Part shown: one piece after another, positions 42,826-52,818 of the stretch
Numbering within the stretch: position 1 is the stretch's first letter
How the letters are laid out: every line of letters begins with the position of its first letter
From: Streptomyces katrae
GTDB taxonomy: Bacteria; Actinomycetota; Actinomycetes; Streptomycetales; Streptomycetaceae
Assembly (NCBI RefSeq): GCF_002028425.1
Contig: NZ_CP020042.1
Span: 7,415,560 to 7,479,559, forward strand
DNA length: 64,000 bases
Direction: 5' to 3'
Position numbers and translations under genes: made by a program
Notes under the pieces: model-generated
The model's input: only the letters and a program-made list of their open reading frames with translations
Told to the model about the DNA's origin: nothing
Database searches by the model: none

Positions 42826-43326
42826 TCAGGTGGCGGAGCCGGCGGCGGCGCCGGTGACAAGGTCGGCGCCCCAGCGGGCGATGGCGGCCTCCAGGTCCAG
42901 AGGGCCCGTCTTCGGTGCCTCGCCGGGTGCCGCCCAACCCTCGCGCGGCACCCGCCACATCACCTCGAACTCGTTGCCGTCCGGGTCCTTGGCGTAGAAG
43001 GACATGGAGCGGTGGTGGTCGGTGGCGCCGAGCAGCGCCCTGCGCTGGCCGAGTGTCCGGCCGATCTCGGCCAGCTCGCCCAGTGTGCCGACCTCCCAGG
43101 CCAGGTGGTACAGGCCGACCCGGCCCGCCTGCGGGCCGGGTGCGTCGGCGCCGATCGCGAACAGGCCGAGGTCGTGGTCGTTGAGCGTTTCCCGGGCGCT
43201 GAGGAAGGCGGCCCGCCCGGGGAATTCGGTGTCGACCTTGAAGCCCAGCACGTCGGTGTAGAACGCGGCCGAGGCTGCGACGTCGCGGACGTAGAGCACC
43301 GCGTGGTTGAGGCGGCGTACCGGCAT
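42826..43326 (-). CDS. VOC-family (glyoxalase/dioxygenase) protein
   Basis: A 166-residue protein of the vicinal-oxygen-chelate fold. RRLNHAVLYVRDVAASAAFY is the opening metal-ligand strand, GLYHLAWEVGTLGELAE is the second half and SMSFYAKDPDGNEFEVMW carries the C-terminal Glu ligand. Members are glyoxalases, extradiol dioxygenases or resistance proteins; the exact reaction cannot be told. The ATG at 43326 is divergent from the ATP-grasp gene. Confidence 0.8.
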   Translation of the reverse strand: MPVRRLNHAVLYVRDVAASAAFYTDVLGFKVDTEFPGRAAFLSARETLNDHDLGLFAIGADAPGPQAGRVGLYHLAWEVGTLGELAEIGRTLGQRRALLGATDHHRSMSFYAKDPDGNEFEVMWRVPREGWAAPGEAPKTGPLDLEAAIARWGADLVTGAAAGSAT

Positions 43327-43514
43327 CGGGCTTCTCCCTTGCGAAGTTCAAATTTGAATCGAATTGCTTCGACGATACCGAGTGATTCGAATTCGAACAA
43401 CCCGGTGCGGATGTGGCCACCGCGAGACGCACCGCGAACGCGGTGGGATCGGGAGGTGACGACAGCGCCGCGAAGCCGCAGCCGGCCGCTGCCGGAGCCC
43501 GTAAGGTCGGCGGA

Positions 43515-44271
43515 ATGGAAGCCCGTACCCCGCCCGTACTCTTCCTGCCCGCCCCCCCGTACCTCCACCGCCGAACTCCTCGCCCGCGCCGCCGCGTGGC
43601 GCGGCTACGACGTGGTCGGCCGCGCGGCGCACGCCGAGGGGCGCCGGGTGCACTGGTACGGCGGCCCCCGTGCGGCCGCCCGCGGGGCCGGTCCGCTGGG
43701 CCTCGGGCTGCTGGAGCCGGCCGACGAGTGGCTGACGCGCGTACCGCGCCCTCTCCTGCGGCGCTCCGTGCGGCTCACCACCCTGGCCGTGGCCCGGATG
43801 CTGCGGGAGCGGCTCTTCGTGAAACCGCCCTCGGCCAAGCTCGATCTGCTGCCCGCCGCCGTCCACGCGGACGGGACCGGCGGCGGGCCGCTGCCCGGCG
43901 GGCTTGACGGGGCCACGCCGGTGCCGGTCAGCGGGGTGGTGGAGTTCGAGGCCGAGTACCGGCTGTTCGTCATCGACGGCGAAGCCGTCGCCGGCAGCCG
44001 CTGCGCCGTCCACGGACGCCTCGACCCGGTGCCGCTGGACACGGAGAGCCGTGCCTTCGGCCGTACCGTCCTCGAGGCCACGGCCGCCGGCCTGCCCAGC
44101 GCGGGCTGTCTGGACATCGGCTGGCTCGCCGACGGCGGCTGGGCGGTGGTCGAGGCCAACAAGGCCTGGTTCGCCCACTGTTACGCCGCCGAACCGGACC
44201 GCGTCCTCGACGTGCTGCTCCGCGCCGCCGGCCCCTCACCGAGGTCGCCGAGCGGGACCGGCCGCACCTGA
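43515..44271 (+). pseudogene. ATP-grasp protein with frameshift in a C run
   Basis: The ATG at 43515 starts MEARTPPVLFLPAPP. At the run of seven C at 43552-43558 the coding sense leaves that frame; a frame one base away goes on as RTSTAELLARAAAWRGYDVV, later EPADEWLTRVPRPLLRRSVR, SGVVEFEAEYRLFVIDGEAV and GWAVVEANKAWFAHCYAAEP, typical of ATP-grasp-like proteins. One additional C would restore a 250-residue protein. Either the sequence has an error in a homopolymer, or the gene is a slippage-prone locus or pseudogene. Confidence 0.6.
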
Positions 44272-44353
44272 GGGGCCCCCGGTCCGCCCCGGACCGGGCC
44301 CGCGCCTGACCGACCGCCGCGGACTGTCAGTGCCGGATCCTACGATCGGCACC

Positions 44354-45214
44354 ATGCGCGAATACTTCACGACAGGCGGGCGGAGGCTGTCGTACCTGGA
44401 CTTCGGCGGTCAGGGGAAGCCGCTCCTCGCCCTGCACGGGCACTACAACGAGGCATCGGCGTTCGCCCCGCTCGCGGAGGCGCTGGCGCCTCGGTGGCGG
44501 GTGATCGCCCTCGACCAGCGCGGACACGGGGAGTCCGACCGCGCCGACAGCTATGGGCGGGGGGACTACGTGGCCGACCTCCTCGCCCTCCACCGGCACC
44601 TGGGATGCGGCCCGGTGCCGGTGCTGGGGCATTCACTGGGCGGGGTCAACGCCTACCAGTTCGCCGCGCACCACCCCGACCGGGTCGAACGGCTGATCGT
44701 GGAGGACATCGGCGCGGTCGTCGACTGCGACTGGTCGTTCACCACGCGCCTTCCCGCACACGCGCCGTCCAGGCAGGCGCTGGCCGAGGCACTGGGCCCG
44801 GCCGCACCCTACCTGGAATGCGCGTTCCGCCGGCGGGAAAGGGACTGGGGTTTCTCCTTCGGCATCGAGGACACCATCGCGTCCCAGAAGGCGCTGTGCG
44901 GTGATCACCGGGCCGACTGGACCGCCGTGCCCTGCCCCACCCTGCTGGTGCGCGGCACGGAGAGCGACGAGCTGACGGCCGGTCACGCCCGGACCATGGT
45001 CGCCCTCCGGGAAGGCCGCGCGCGCCTGGTGGAGCTGGCCGCCGGTCACGTCGTGCACCACGACGCCCCGGAGCAGTTCGCCGCCGCCGTCACGGCCTTC
45101 CTGGCGGAAGGAGTACCTCCCGTCATAGGCGTGTACGCCGTGGGCGTCGGTGCTCCACGGGGACGGGCTGGCCATGCCCTGGCGGCGCAGCACGGCGGTT
45201 CTTCTCTTGCTTGA
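44354..45214 (+). CDS. Alpha/beta-fold hydrolase
   Basis: A 286-residue hydrolase. The oxyanion region is ALHGHYNEAS, the nucleophile elbow is VLGHSLGGVNAYQF, the acid is near VRGTESDELTAGH and the His lies in AAGHVVHHDAPEQF. The start MREYFTTGGRRLSYLDFGG is typical. The last 28 residues (VGVGAPRGRAGHALAAQHGG) read as out-of-family sequence, so the true end may have been changed by an indel. Probable esterase, lactonase or similar; substrate unknown. Confidence 0.8.
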   Translation: MREYFTTGGRRLSYLDFGGQGKPLLALHGHYNEASAFAPLAEALAPRWRVIALDQRGHGESDRADSYGRGDYVADLLALHRHLGCGPVPVLGHSLGGVNAYQFAAHHPDRVERLIVEDIGAVVDCDWSFTTRLPAHAPSRQALAEALGPAAPYLECAFRRRERDWGFSFGIEDTIASQKALCGDHRADWTAVPCPTLLVRGTESDELTAGHARTMVALREGRARLVELAAGHVVHHDAPEQFAAAVTAFLAEGVPPVIGVYAVGVGAPRGRAGHALAAQHGGSSLA

Positions 45215-45514
45215 GCAGGACCTCCTTGAGCAGGCCCTCGACGTCGTCGTCCAGACGCAGGACGGGGCCGCCGCCCTTCGAGCGGCCCTTGTTCTCTCCG
45301 GCGATCTTGTTCCAGGGTCGCGCGCACGACGTCCACGGTCGTCGCCACCTGAGCGGCGGCGCTGCGGCCGCGTTCGGCGAGGGCCTCGGGCGCCGGCCCC
45401 AACGCGTCCGGCGGCCGGCCCCGGCGCCCGCGGTGATGGTGAAGGCCAGAGGCCGTGCTCCGCCGTGGTCCGGCAATGGCGACCGCGGCGGGGGAGCCGC
45501 GGAAAGGGGAGCAG
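45215..45514. other. Spacer with a possible decayed minus-strand gene
   Basis: On the minus strand around 45200-45320 a helix-rich stretch (LRLDDDVEGLLKEVLLKQEK) appears with the upstream part in another frame. It may be the remnant of a small coiled-coil protein, but no start can be assigned. Confidence 0.3.
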
Positions 45515-46198
45515 ATGAGGTACTTCCACGCGATGGCTTCCGGCCTCTCACGACTCTGGGCAGCGGCACGGCCCAGGCAGTGCAGGGCTGGCAGGAGACC
45601 ACGGCGCAGGGCACGGCTCAGGCCCGTTCCGCCGGGGCGGAGGACCACTGCCTGGTGGAAGGGGTCGACCTCAACGCCTTCCTGTCGATCAGGGAACGGA
45701 TCATCGGCCCATCGGCCCATCGGCCCATCGGCCCGGCGGCCCGCCGGCCCGCCGGCCCGCCGCGTCGCCGTGGCGAAGAAGCCGTGGGTCCGCAGCTTCC
45801 CCAGCTGGGGCACGGCCGCCGACGCCGCCACCGCCGTCTACCCGGCGGGATACACGCCGTCCGTGCCGAAGCCGCTGGACGACTTCGTCCTGAAGTTCCT
45901 CGGCGTGCGGATCGTCCAGGACATCGGTACACCGCAGGAGCGGAGCTTCTCCTTCGGGCCAGAGGTCCTGCGCCTCGTACGGATCGAGGAAGGGCTGCCC
46001 TTCTCCTACTTCGCGTCCCCGGCGCTGCCCGGCCTCAGGCCTGGTACGCACACGACCACGGTGTTCTTCCGGACGAGCTCCGAGCACTGCGACGGGCTGG
46101 GAACCGTCCGGGAGGACAACTGCCTCCCCGCGGGTGACAACCAGTACACGGGCAACACCCCCCTTCGAGGCCGTCAGGAAGCGGGACGCCGCCGGTTG
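45515..46198 (+). pseudogene. Broken hypothetical gene with octamer repeat
   Basis: The ATG at 45515 follows GGGGAGCAG. Coding sense passes into a second frame (TLGSGTAQAVQGWQETTAQG, AEDHCLVEGVDLNAFLSIRE), then crosses the octamer repeat at 45705-45760 and returns to the first frame (KKPWVRSFPSWGTAADAATA, VYPAGYTPSVPKPLDDFVLK, GVRIVQDIGTPQERSFSFGP). A C-run near 46161 shifts the last codons. I do not recognise the family. The pieces could be one protein of about 225 residues. Confidence 0.5.
45705..45760 (+). repeat. Tandem octamer repeat, seven units
   Basis: Three CGGCCCAT units, one CGGCCCGG and three CGGCCCGC units follow one another without gaps. The 8-bp unit is not a multiple of three, so gain or loss of units changes frame. 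It lies inside a broken coding sequence. Confidence 0.8.
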
Positions 46199-46703
46199 AC
46201 CCGGTGGCATGGCATCCGTCCGGGAGTAGCTCGACATGCCCTCGCCCCGGCGTGCCGCCGCCTTCCCGCTCCAGGCACCGTCAGAGCCTGGATGCCCTTG
46301 TGAAAGGCTTTCGCGCCCCGCCCGGATGTGGGCCGCGCCCGTCCTTGCGGGCGTCTGGCGGGCTTCGTACGGCCCGCGCCACCGGCGCTGCGCTCGGCCA
46401 CTCTGGCTTTGTCGGTCAGTAGCGAGAACGTTTGTTGCCCAAAGCGAGAACACCTTGTGGGCGCGGAAGATGATGTAGCCGAGTTTCAGCAACGCCCGGT
46501 TGCTTGACTTGCCCCGGATGTCGTGCGTTCCCCGGCGGCGGTGGATGCGGAGCCTGGCGGTGTGCCGCGTACGGTCAGCGTGCGCATGAAGAGCAAAGCC
46601 CGCGGCACGTGGTCCAAATCCCTGCGGACGAAGACGCCGGTAAGCGCCCACGAGGTAGCCGTCCTGCGGCCCGGTTCAGGAGGCGAGGTGGCAGGATGAC
46701 GCG
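46199..46703. other. Gene-free stretch
   Basis: On the minus strand near 46410-46500 a piece NRALLKLGYIIFRAHKVFSL is protein-like but has no start or end; it may be a small gene remnant. Otherwise nothing supported. Confidence 0.35.
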
Positions 46704-48191
46704 GTGTCCGACTCTCTGCACGAACTGTGGCTGCGCGGCATCGCCCTCAATCCGGCGGCGCCCTCCGACGTCCTGACACGCCTGGTCGATCCAGCGGCTG
46801 GTGAGGTCGGCCTGCTGATGTGCGCGGGTCGTGACCTGCCCGACGCCGTCATCGACGCGGCCCTGAACCACCCGGACAGAAGGATCCGCCGGGCGCTCGC
46901 GCAGAACCGGCACATCGACCCCGCACGACTCGTCCCCTTGGCGACGGACCCGTCGGGGATCGTCCGCGGGTGGCTCGCCGGCGGCGTGCCTGCCCATCTC
47001 CGCCCGCGATGGGTCCGACCACTGCCGGACGACATCCTCGTCACCCTCCTGACCGCCCGGGACGGGGGCGAAGACGGCACGCTCACCGCGAACGAGATCG
47101 TCGGGGAGCTCGTTTCCTCCCGGCAGATCCCTTTGGCCTTCCACCGCTCCATGGCCGGGCACGAGCACCCCGGGCTCCGTGAACGCGCCACCCGGGAGTG
47201 GCAGTCGCTCACCGACGCGCAGCGGGAGGCCCTGCTCGACGACCCCGACCCCGCGGTACGGAAGGCGGCGCAGGAGCACAGCTGGGTGCTGGATCCGGAA
47301 CGGGTGGAGGCCAGGCTGCCGTCCTACGGCTCCCGCGGCAGGCCGTTCGTGTTCGGCACGTGTGCACTGTCCCCCACGGTCGTCGAGCAGTGCTTCGCGG
47401 ACGGCACGGTGCACCCCCTGACCTGGAATCCCCAAACCCCGGCCGATGCCGTTACCCGGCTCGCCCGCCACCCCGAGGCGCAGATCCGTGAGTTGGTCGC
47501 CGCCCGGCCCGACCTCGGACCGGACCTGGTGGCGGAGCTGAGGGAGGACCCGGACGAGGACGTGCGGATGCGCGCACGCCTCCGCCCCTTCCCCCGCACC
47601 TGGGCCGAGTAGTGGGCGATCGACAGGGTCATCGGGCATGGCCCGGACTGCACCTGCCCGATCACGGAGCCGACCGGCGAACCGTCGCCCGACTGGTTCG
47701 CCGCCTGCGCGGCGTCCGAGGAACCGGTGCTCCGCCGGGTCGCGGCGCGCTTCCCCGGCCTGCCTGCGGAACTCGCCGCGACACTGGCACAGGACGACGA
47801 CGAGGAGGTACGGATCCTGCTGGCCTGCCACCACCCGCTGGCTCCGCCCCAACTCCTCCTGGACGTCTTCGTCACCCGCCCGGCCCACCGACCGCACCTG
47901 CTGACTCTGCCCGCGTTCCCCCGCACCGGCTGGGCCCACCTCGTCGGCCACCCGGATACCGACGTACGGGCCCTTGCCGCAGCCGATCCCACCCTGGCCG
48001 AGGCCCCGGTGGAAGACCCCGACGAGTCGGTGTGCCGGGCAGCCGCTGCCAACCCGAGCTTGACACCGGAAGCCCTGGATGCCCTCCTCGCTGACTCGCG
48101 CACCGCCGAGGGTGCCGCGGCAAACCCCTCGCTCCCCGTGCCCCGCATGCACGCACTGCTCGACCGCTGCCTGAACGACTCCGCCACCTGA
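46704..48191 (+). pseudogene. HEAT/LRV-like repeat protein with one in-frame TAG
   Basis: From the GTG at 46704 the frame encodes repeat-rich sequence (LTRLVDPAAGEVGLLMCAGR, IRRALAQNRHIDPARLVPLA, ALLDDPDPAVRKAAQEHSW), stops at TAG 47610-47612, then stays open to TGA at 48189 with the same kind of repeats (VLRRVAARFPGLPAELAATL, HPDTDVRALAAADPTLAEA). Cys-rich CTCPITEPTGEPSPDWF sits just after the TAG. The DPD..VR..AA rhythm is typical of leucine-rich-repeat-variant or HEAT-like repeats. With TAG read as a residue (CAG would fit) the protein is 495 residues. Probably a single nonsense mutation; two genes or readthrough is less likely. Confidence 0.6.
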
Positions 48192-48365
48192 CCGCAGGGC
48201 GGACACTGAGAGACGACGCCCTCCCAGCGATCACAGGTCTGGCAAGCTCCGTCGGCCATCGGCCGACGCCGACGCTCCGGACAGGTGTGTCCAAGTCTCG
48301 TCAACATTCCGGGCATCAGTGACAAGCGGCTGCTCCTGCAACTCACCTACAAACGTTTTCCGTTC

Positions 48366-48599
48366 TCACCTACGCAGCAGCCACTCATCACCAGGCCGGC
48401 CAGCGGCAGACGCCCGTGATGTGGAGGTCGTGTCCGTTGGAGGCGGTGCTCGGCCGGTTCGAGGGACGTACCGGTCGGGGGTGGCGAGCCAGGCGTGGTG
48501 CTCGCCTTCCGTGGTGATGGTCAGGCCGCGAACCGTTCGGTCGTCGCGGACCACGTCGCGGTAGATCCTCGGGTCCGTGCGCCGCCCGCGCATCAGCAT
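48366..48599 (-). CDS. Small hypothetical protein
   Basis: A 77-residue frame, MLMRGRRTDPRIYRDVVRDD followed by RTVRGLTITTEGEHHAWLA, with a Pro/Thr-rich tail. Composition in the first two thirds is protein-like; the rest may be spurious. No family recognised and no clear ribosome site. Confidence 0.3.
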   Translation of the reverse strand: MLMRGRRTDPRIYRDVVRDDRTVRGLTITTEGEHHAWLATPDRYVPRTGRAPPPTDTTSTSRASAAGRPGDEWLLRR

Positions 48600-48886
48600 G
48601 AACGCCGCCTGCCGACCTCGTCGCCCTCAGCCTGGCCGGCCGGCTCCCCCCGGCACCACTGCAGCCATGGGCCTGTGAATGTCCCCCCCCTCGACCTGGA
48701 ACCCCTGGATCTCGGCAGGGCTCGGCACCCCCACAACTCCACCGACCCGGGGCATCGCTGGTTCCGTGAGCACCTGGCGGCCGCTGTCCTCACCCCGGCC
48801 GGACCGGTCGCGACGGGCGCCCGAGCGGCGCACCGACCGAGCCCGGCCCACCCGTCCACCGGCCGGTACGCGTGGCGCCCGGGCCG

Positions 48887-49852
48887 TCAGGCGGCGGTCT
48901 TGGACCGGAGTACGTCGTCGCCGTAGAGGTCTTGCACCCAGTCGGCCCGGTAGACGGTTTCGAGGTAGCGCTCCCCGAGGTCGGGGGCGATGGCGACCGC
49001 GGTCACCGGCCGGTCCCGCTGGGCCAGCCACTGGGCGGCGCCATTGACCACGGTCCCGGTGGAGCCGCCGAAGACGAAGCCGTGGCGGGCCAGTTGGTGG
49101 CAGGTACGGATCGTGTCGGCTTCGTCGACATGGACCACGTCGTCGACGTAGGAGCAGTCGAGGAGCGGGGGGCGGATGCTGGTGCCGAGGCCGGGGATCA
49201 TGCGGCGGTTGGGCGGCCGTCCGAAGGTGGCGGAGCCCTCCGCGTCGATCGCGACGATGCGTACCGGGCGGTGCCAGGTGCGGAAGTAGCGGGCGCACCC
49301 CATGAGGGTCCCGGTGGTGCCGGCCCCGATGAAGAGCACGTCGAGGTCAGGGAAAGCTCGGGCGATGGCCGGTGCGGTGGTGCGGTAGTGGGCGGCTTGG
49401 TTGTTGGGGTTGGTGTACTGGTTGAGCCAGACGTAGCGGTCGTCGGACGCGCACAGGGCGCGGACGTGGTCGATCCGGGCGCCGAGCAGGCCGCCGGTGG
49501 GGGAGGGTTCGGTGATGACGTGGACCTCGCTGCCGAGGGCTTCCAGGAGCAGCCGGGTCGCCAGGTTGCAACGGGAGTCCGTCACGCACACGAACCGGTA
49601 GCCCTTGCTGGCTGCGATCATGCTCAGTGCCACGCCGAGGTTGCCGGAGGAGGATTCGACCAGGACGGAGTCCTGGGAGAGCAGGCCGTCGCGTTCGGCA
49701 GCCTCGACCATCGCGATCGCGGCTTTGAGCTTGATCGACCCGGCGAAATTGAACCCTTCGCACTTCAGGAACAGCCGGTGCCCGGTGATCGCCTCGAGGT
49801 CGATGTAGAGATCGTCCTGGTTGAATGCCTGGGGGGTCGAGATGACCGGCAT
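48887..49852 (-). CDS. sbnA: SbnA-like N-(2-amino-2-carboxyethyl)-L-glutamate synthase
   Basis: A 321-residue PLP enzyme of the cysteine-synthase fold. Lys41 in FNFAGSIKLKAA is the PLP lysine, ESSSGNLGVALSMIAASKGY is the substrate loop and GAGTTGTLMGCARYF binds the phosphate. SbnA joins O-phospho-L-serine with glutamate, and SbnB then oxidises the product to L-2,3-diaminopropionate (L-Dap). AAGGAGG lies six bases before the ATG. It is divergent from the synthetase genes and is the L-Dap supply enzyme together with the gene at 56474. Confidence 0.85.
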   Translation of the reverse strand: MPVISTPQAFNQDDLYIDLEAITGHRLFLKCEGFNFAGSIKLKAAIAMVEAAERDGLLSQDSVLVESSSGNLGVALSMIAASKGYRFVCVTDSRCNLATRLLLEALGSEVHVITEPSPTGGLLGARIDHVRALCASDDRYVWLNQYTNPNNQAAHYRTTAPAIARAFPDLDVLFIGAGTTGTLMGCARYFRTWHRPVRIVAIDAEGSATFGRPPNRRMIPGLGTSIRPPLLDCSYVDDVVHVDEADTIRTCHQLARHGFVFGGSTGTVVNGAAQWLAQRDRPVTAVAIAPDLGERYLETVYRADWVQDLYGDDVLRSKTAA

Positions 49853-50191
49853 GGTCGCCTCCTTGTGTGCACTCGCATCGGCGTCCGGGTGCCGAGGCCC
49901 GGTGTGGCGGCGGTTCGGGGAGCAATCCGTCGGCTGCGGCGCCTTCGGGGCCACTACCAGTACGCGGGCTGACCGCGGCCCTGTCACGTCACCTGATCTC
50001 GGGACTTGACACCGGTCGCCATCACGGCTCGGCGCCGCCGCTCTAGCCCCGGGGACACCTCATGTCAAGCCACGACATCGAGCGGCATGACGGGCGTCCG
50101 GAGGCCCGGCCTACTGGAAGGGCGGCATCGCGCCTCCGCCCTTGAAGGCCTCCGCCTTGCTGCGCCCCCCGAACGTCGTCGAGGAGCAGAC
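49853..50191. other. Divergent control region of the Dap cluster
   Basis: The 339-bp gap between sbnA (leftward) and the Pls-like gene (rightward). A plus-strand TTGACA occurs near 50007 without a good -10. A frame is open upstream of the Pls-like start but with non-coding composition. Both promoters must be here; no regulator is encoded in the cluster. Confidence 0.4.
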
Positions 50192-52780
50192 ATGCCACAG
50201 ATACCCACTGATGCCCGGGCGGCCGCCCGGCCGGTCCCCGCAGTACTTCCCGAGCGCAGGCCCGCACCCGGGCCCGAAGGCGCGTCCGGTGGCCCGGCGG
50301 CCGAGACCGCCAGGCTCCTCGCACAGGTGCTGGCCGATGTCGTGGGCATCGAGCGGGTGTCGGGCGACAGCGACTTCTTCGAGGATCTGGGCGCCGATTC
50401 GATGGTGATGGCACGGTTCTGCGCCCGGGTTCGGAAGCGGGCGGACCTGCTGCCCGTGTCGATGAAGGACGTCTACCGCCATCCCACCGTCAACAGCCTC
50501 GCCTCCGCGCTCGTCGGCGCCGCGCCCGCCGCCGCCGGCGGTCCCGCGCCCGCGCCCGCGGCCACGAGGCCGGCGAGGGCGGGAACGGGGCAGTACCTGC
50601 TGTGCGGAGCGCTCCAGCTCCTGCTGTTCCTCGCGTACTCCTACCTCGCCGCGCTGGCCACGGTCCGGGGCTGCGAGTGGGTCGCCGCCGGCCAGGGCGT
50701 GCTCGACGTCTACCTGCGGTCCGTGCTGGTGGGCAGCGTGGGCTTCGCCGGCCTGTGCATGGTGCCGATCGCGGCGAAATGGACCCTCATCGGTCGTTTC
50801 ACGCCCCGGGACTTCCCCGTCTGGAGCCTCACCTACGTACGGTGGTGGCTGGTCAAGACCTTGATCCGCACGAGCCCTGTGCGCCTGTTCACCGGCTCGC
50901 CGCTGTACGCGGCGTATCTCAGGGCGCTGGGCGCGAGGATCGGGCGCGATGTCGCCATCTTCTCCACGCACATTCCTGTCTGCACCGATCTGCTCACGAT
51001 CGGTGACGGTGCGGTGATCCGCAATGACGTGCTCTTCTCCTGCTACCGGGCGCACGCCGGCCTCATCCAGACCGGACCGGTCACCCTCGGTGACAGCGCC
51101 TTCGTCGGCGAACAAGCCGTCCTCGACATCAACACCTCCATGGGCGCCCGGGCCCAGCTCGGGCACGCCTCCAGCCTGCACGCAGGTCAGAGCGTTCCCT
51201 CAGGAGAGAGCTGGCACGGGTCACCGGCCGAGCCCGGCGGTACAGACTTCCGCACGGTCGGTACGGTCCGTACGCTCGGTGGCGCCGACCGCTCCGGCAC
51301 CAGGAAGGTCTGCTACACCGTCGGGCAGCTGCTGGCTCTCCTGATGGTGTACCTGCCGCTGGCCACCGGCGGCGTCGCCGCGCTGCTGGACCCGCTGCCG
51401 CAGCTGGACGCACCGTCTCGCGTCGGGACGTCGGCCTTCACCAGCGGGACGTTCTACCTGACCGCGCTGGCCGCCTCCCTGGTGCTGTTCTTCGGCGCCG
51501 CGTTGGTCGCGCTCTTCATCCAGGGCGTCGTACCGCGTCTGCTCAACCTGGCGGTCGAGCCGGACACGGTCCATCCGCTCTACGGCGTCCAGTACGGCCT
51601 GCACCGGGCCATCAGGGTCTTGACCAACAGGAAGTTCTTCATGGCGCTGTTCGGAGACAGCTCCGCGATCGTCCACTACCTGCGCTACCTCGGCTACGAC
51701 CTGTCCCGTGTCACACAGACCGGGTCGAACTTCGGGACCAGCGTGAAGCACGACAGCCCTTTCCAGAGTTCGGTGGGCAGCGGGACGATGGTCGCCGACG
51801 GGCTGTCGCTGATCAACGCCGAATACTCCAACACGTCGTTCAGGCTGTCCCGGGTCTCGGTCGGGGCCCACAGCTTCCTCGGCAACCGCATCGCCTATCC
51901 CGCGCAGGCCAGGACCGGTGACAACTGTCTGCTGGCGACGAAGGTGATGGTGCCGGTCGACGGAGAGGTCCGGGAAGACGTGGGCCTGCTGGGCTCGCCT
52001 CCCTTCGTCATTCCACGCACGGTGCTGCGGGACACCAGGTTCCAGGACCTGGAGAGCGGCGACGAGTTGCGCCGGCGCCTGGCCGCCAAGAACCGGCACA
52101 ACGCCGTCACGGCGGGTCTGTACCTGACGGCGCGGTGGGCCCACTTCTTCGTCGTCGCCCTGGTCGCCCTGGGCGCCAACGCCCTCTACCCCTCGCTGGG
52201 CGCGTCGGCGTTCGCGCTGGCCGGCGTCGCCACACTGCTGATCAGCGTCGTCCACTTCGCGTTGGTCGAACGGGCCGCGGCCGGGTTCAGGCCCCAGGAA
52301 CCGTTGTACTGCTCGATCTACGAGCCGTCGTTCTGGCGGCACGAGCGCTTCTGGAAGGCCGCGTCGGTCGACTACACGCAGCTCTTCAACGGAACCCCGT
52401 TCAAGAACGTCGTCTGGCGGCTGCTGGGCGCGAGGATCGGAAAGCGGGTCTTCGACGACGGCTGCTTCTTCCCGGAGCGGACCCTCGTCACCGTCGGGGA
52501 CGACTGCACGCTGAACGCTGGCACGGTCGTCCAGTGCCACTCACAGGAGGACGGCGCCTTCAAGTCCGACCGCACCGCGATCGGTGACGGCTGCACCCTC
52601 GGTGTCGGCGCGTTCGTCCACTACGGCGTGACGCTCGCCGACGGCGTCGAGCTCGCCTGCGACTCCTTCCTCATGAAGGGCGAGCAGGTCCCGCAAGGAG
52701 CCCGCTGGGCAGGGAACCCGGCCCGGCAGCAGCCCGAGGACACCCCGCCATCCGCGACGCCCCCGGCACACGGCGTCTGA
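50192..52780 (+). CDS. Pls-like membrane synthetase module lacking the A domain
   Basis: An 862-residue protein matching the C-terminal part of poly-lysine synthetase-type (Pls/PosA) NRPSs. Residues 35-115 are a thiolation domain with Ser70 (FFEDLGADSMVMARF). Six predicted membrane segments follow (for example QLLLFLAYSYLAALATVRG near 140, LLALLMVYLPLATGGVAALL, AHFFVVALVALGANALYP). Three tandem left-handed-beta-helix-like acceptor domains lie between them (IPVCTDLLTIGDGAVIRNDV; VGAHSFLGNRIAYPAQARTG; DDCTLNAGTVVQCHSQEDG). In Pls these domains elongate the chain. No adenylation domain is present. ATG at 50192 with GAGGAG upstream. Confidence 0.85.
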   Translation: MPQIPTDARAAARPVPAVLPERRPAPGPEGASGGPAAETARLLAQVLADVVGIERVSGDSDFFEDLGADSMVMARFCARVRKRADLLPVSMKDVYRHPTVNSLASALVGAAPAAAGGPAPAPAATRPARAGTGQYLLCGALQLLLFLAYSYLAALATVRGCEWVAAGQGVLDVYLRSVLVGSVGFAGLCMVPIAAKWTLIGRFTPRDFPVWSLTYVRWWLVKTLIRTSPVRLFTGSPLYAAYLRALGARIGRDVAIFSTHIPVCTDLLTIGDGAVIRNDVLFSCYRAHAGLIQTGPVTLGDSAFVGEQAVLDINTSMGARAQLGHASSLHAGQSVPSGESWHGSPAEPGGTDFRTVGTVRTLGGADRSGTRKVCYTVGQLLALLMVYLPLATGGVAALLDPLPQLDAPSRVGTSAFTSGTFYLTALAASLVLFFGAALVALFIQGVVPRLLNLAVEPDTVHPLYGVQYGLHRAIRVLTNRKFFMALFGDSSAIVHYLRYLGYDLSRVTQTGSNFGTSVKHDSPFQSSVGSGTMVADGLSLINAEYSNTSFRLSRVSVGAHSFLGNRIAYPAQARTGDNCLLATKVMVPVDGEVREDVGLLGSPPFVIPRTVLRDTRFQDLESGDELRRRLAAKNRHNAVTAGLYLTARWAHFFVVALVALGANALYPSLGASAFALAGVATLLISVVHFALVERAAAGFRPQEPLYCSIYEPSFWRHERFWKAASVDYTQLFNGTPFKNVVWRLLGARIGKRVFDDGCFFPERTLVTVGDDCTLNAGTVVQCHSQEDGAFKSDRTAIGDGCTLGVGAFVHYGVTLADGVELACDSFLMKGEQVPQGARWAGNPARQQPEDTPPSATPPAHGV

Positions 52781-52818
52781 CACCCGATCACACCAGCACC
52801 AGGACAGGAGAGACCGTC

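Noticed and set aside
50006..50191. Upstream extension of the Pls-like gene to 50006
   Set aside because: The extension is Arg/Ser-rich without domain match, while the ATG at 50192 has GAGGAG at the right distance.
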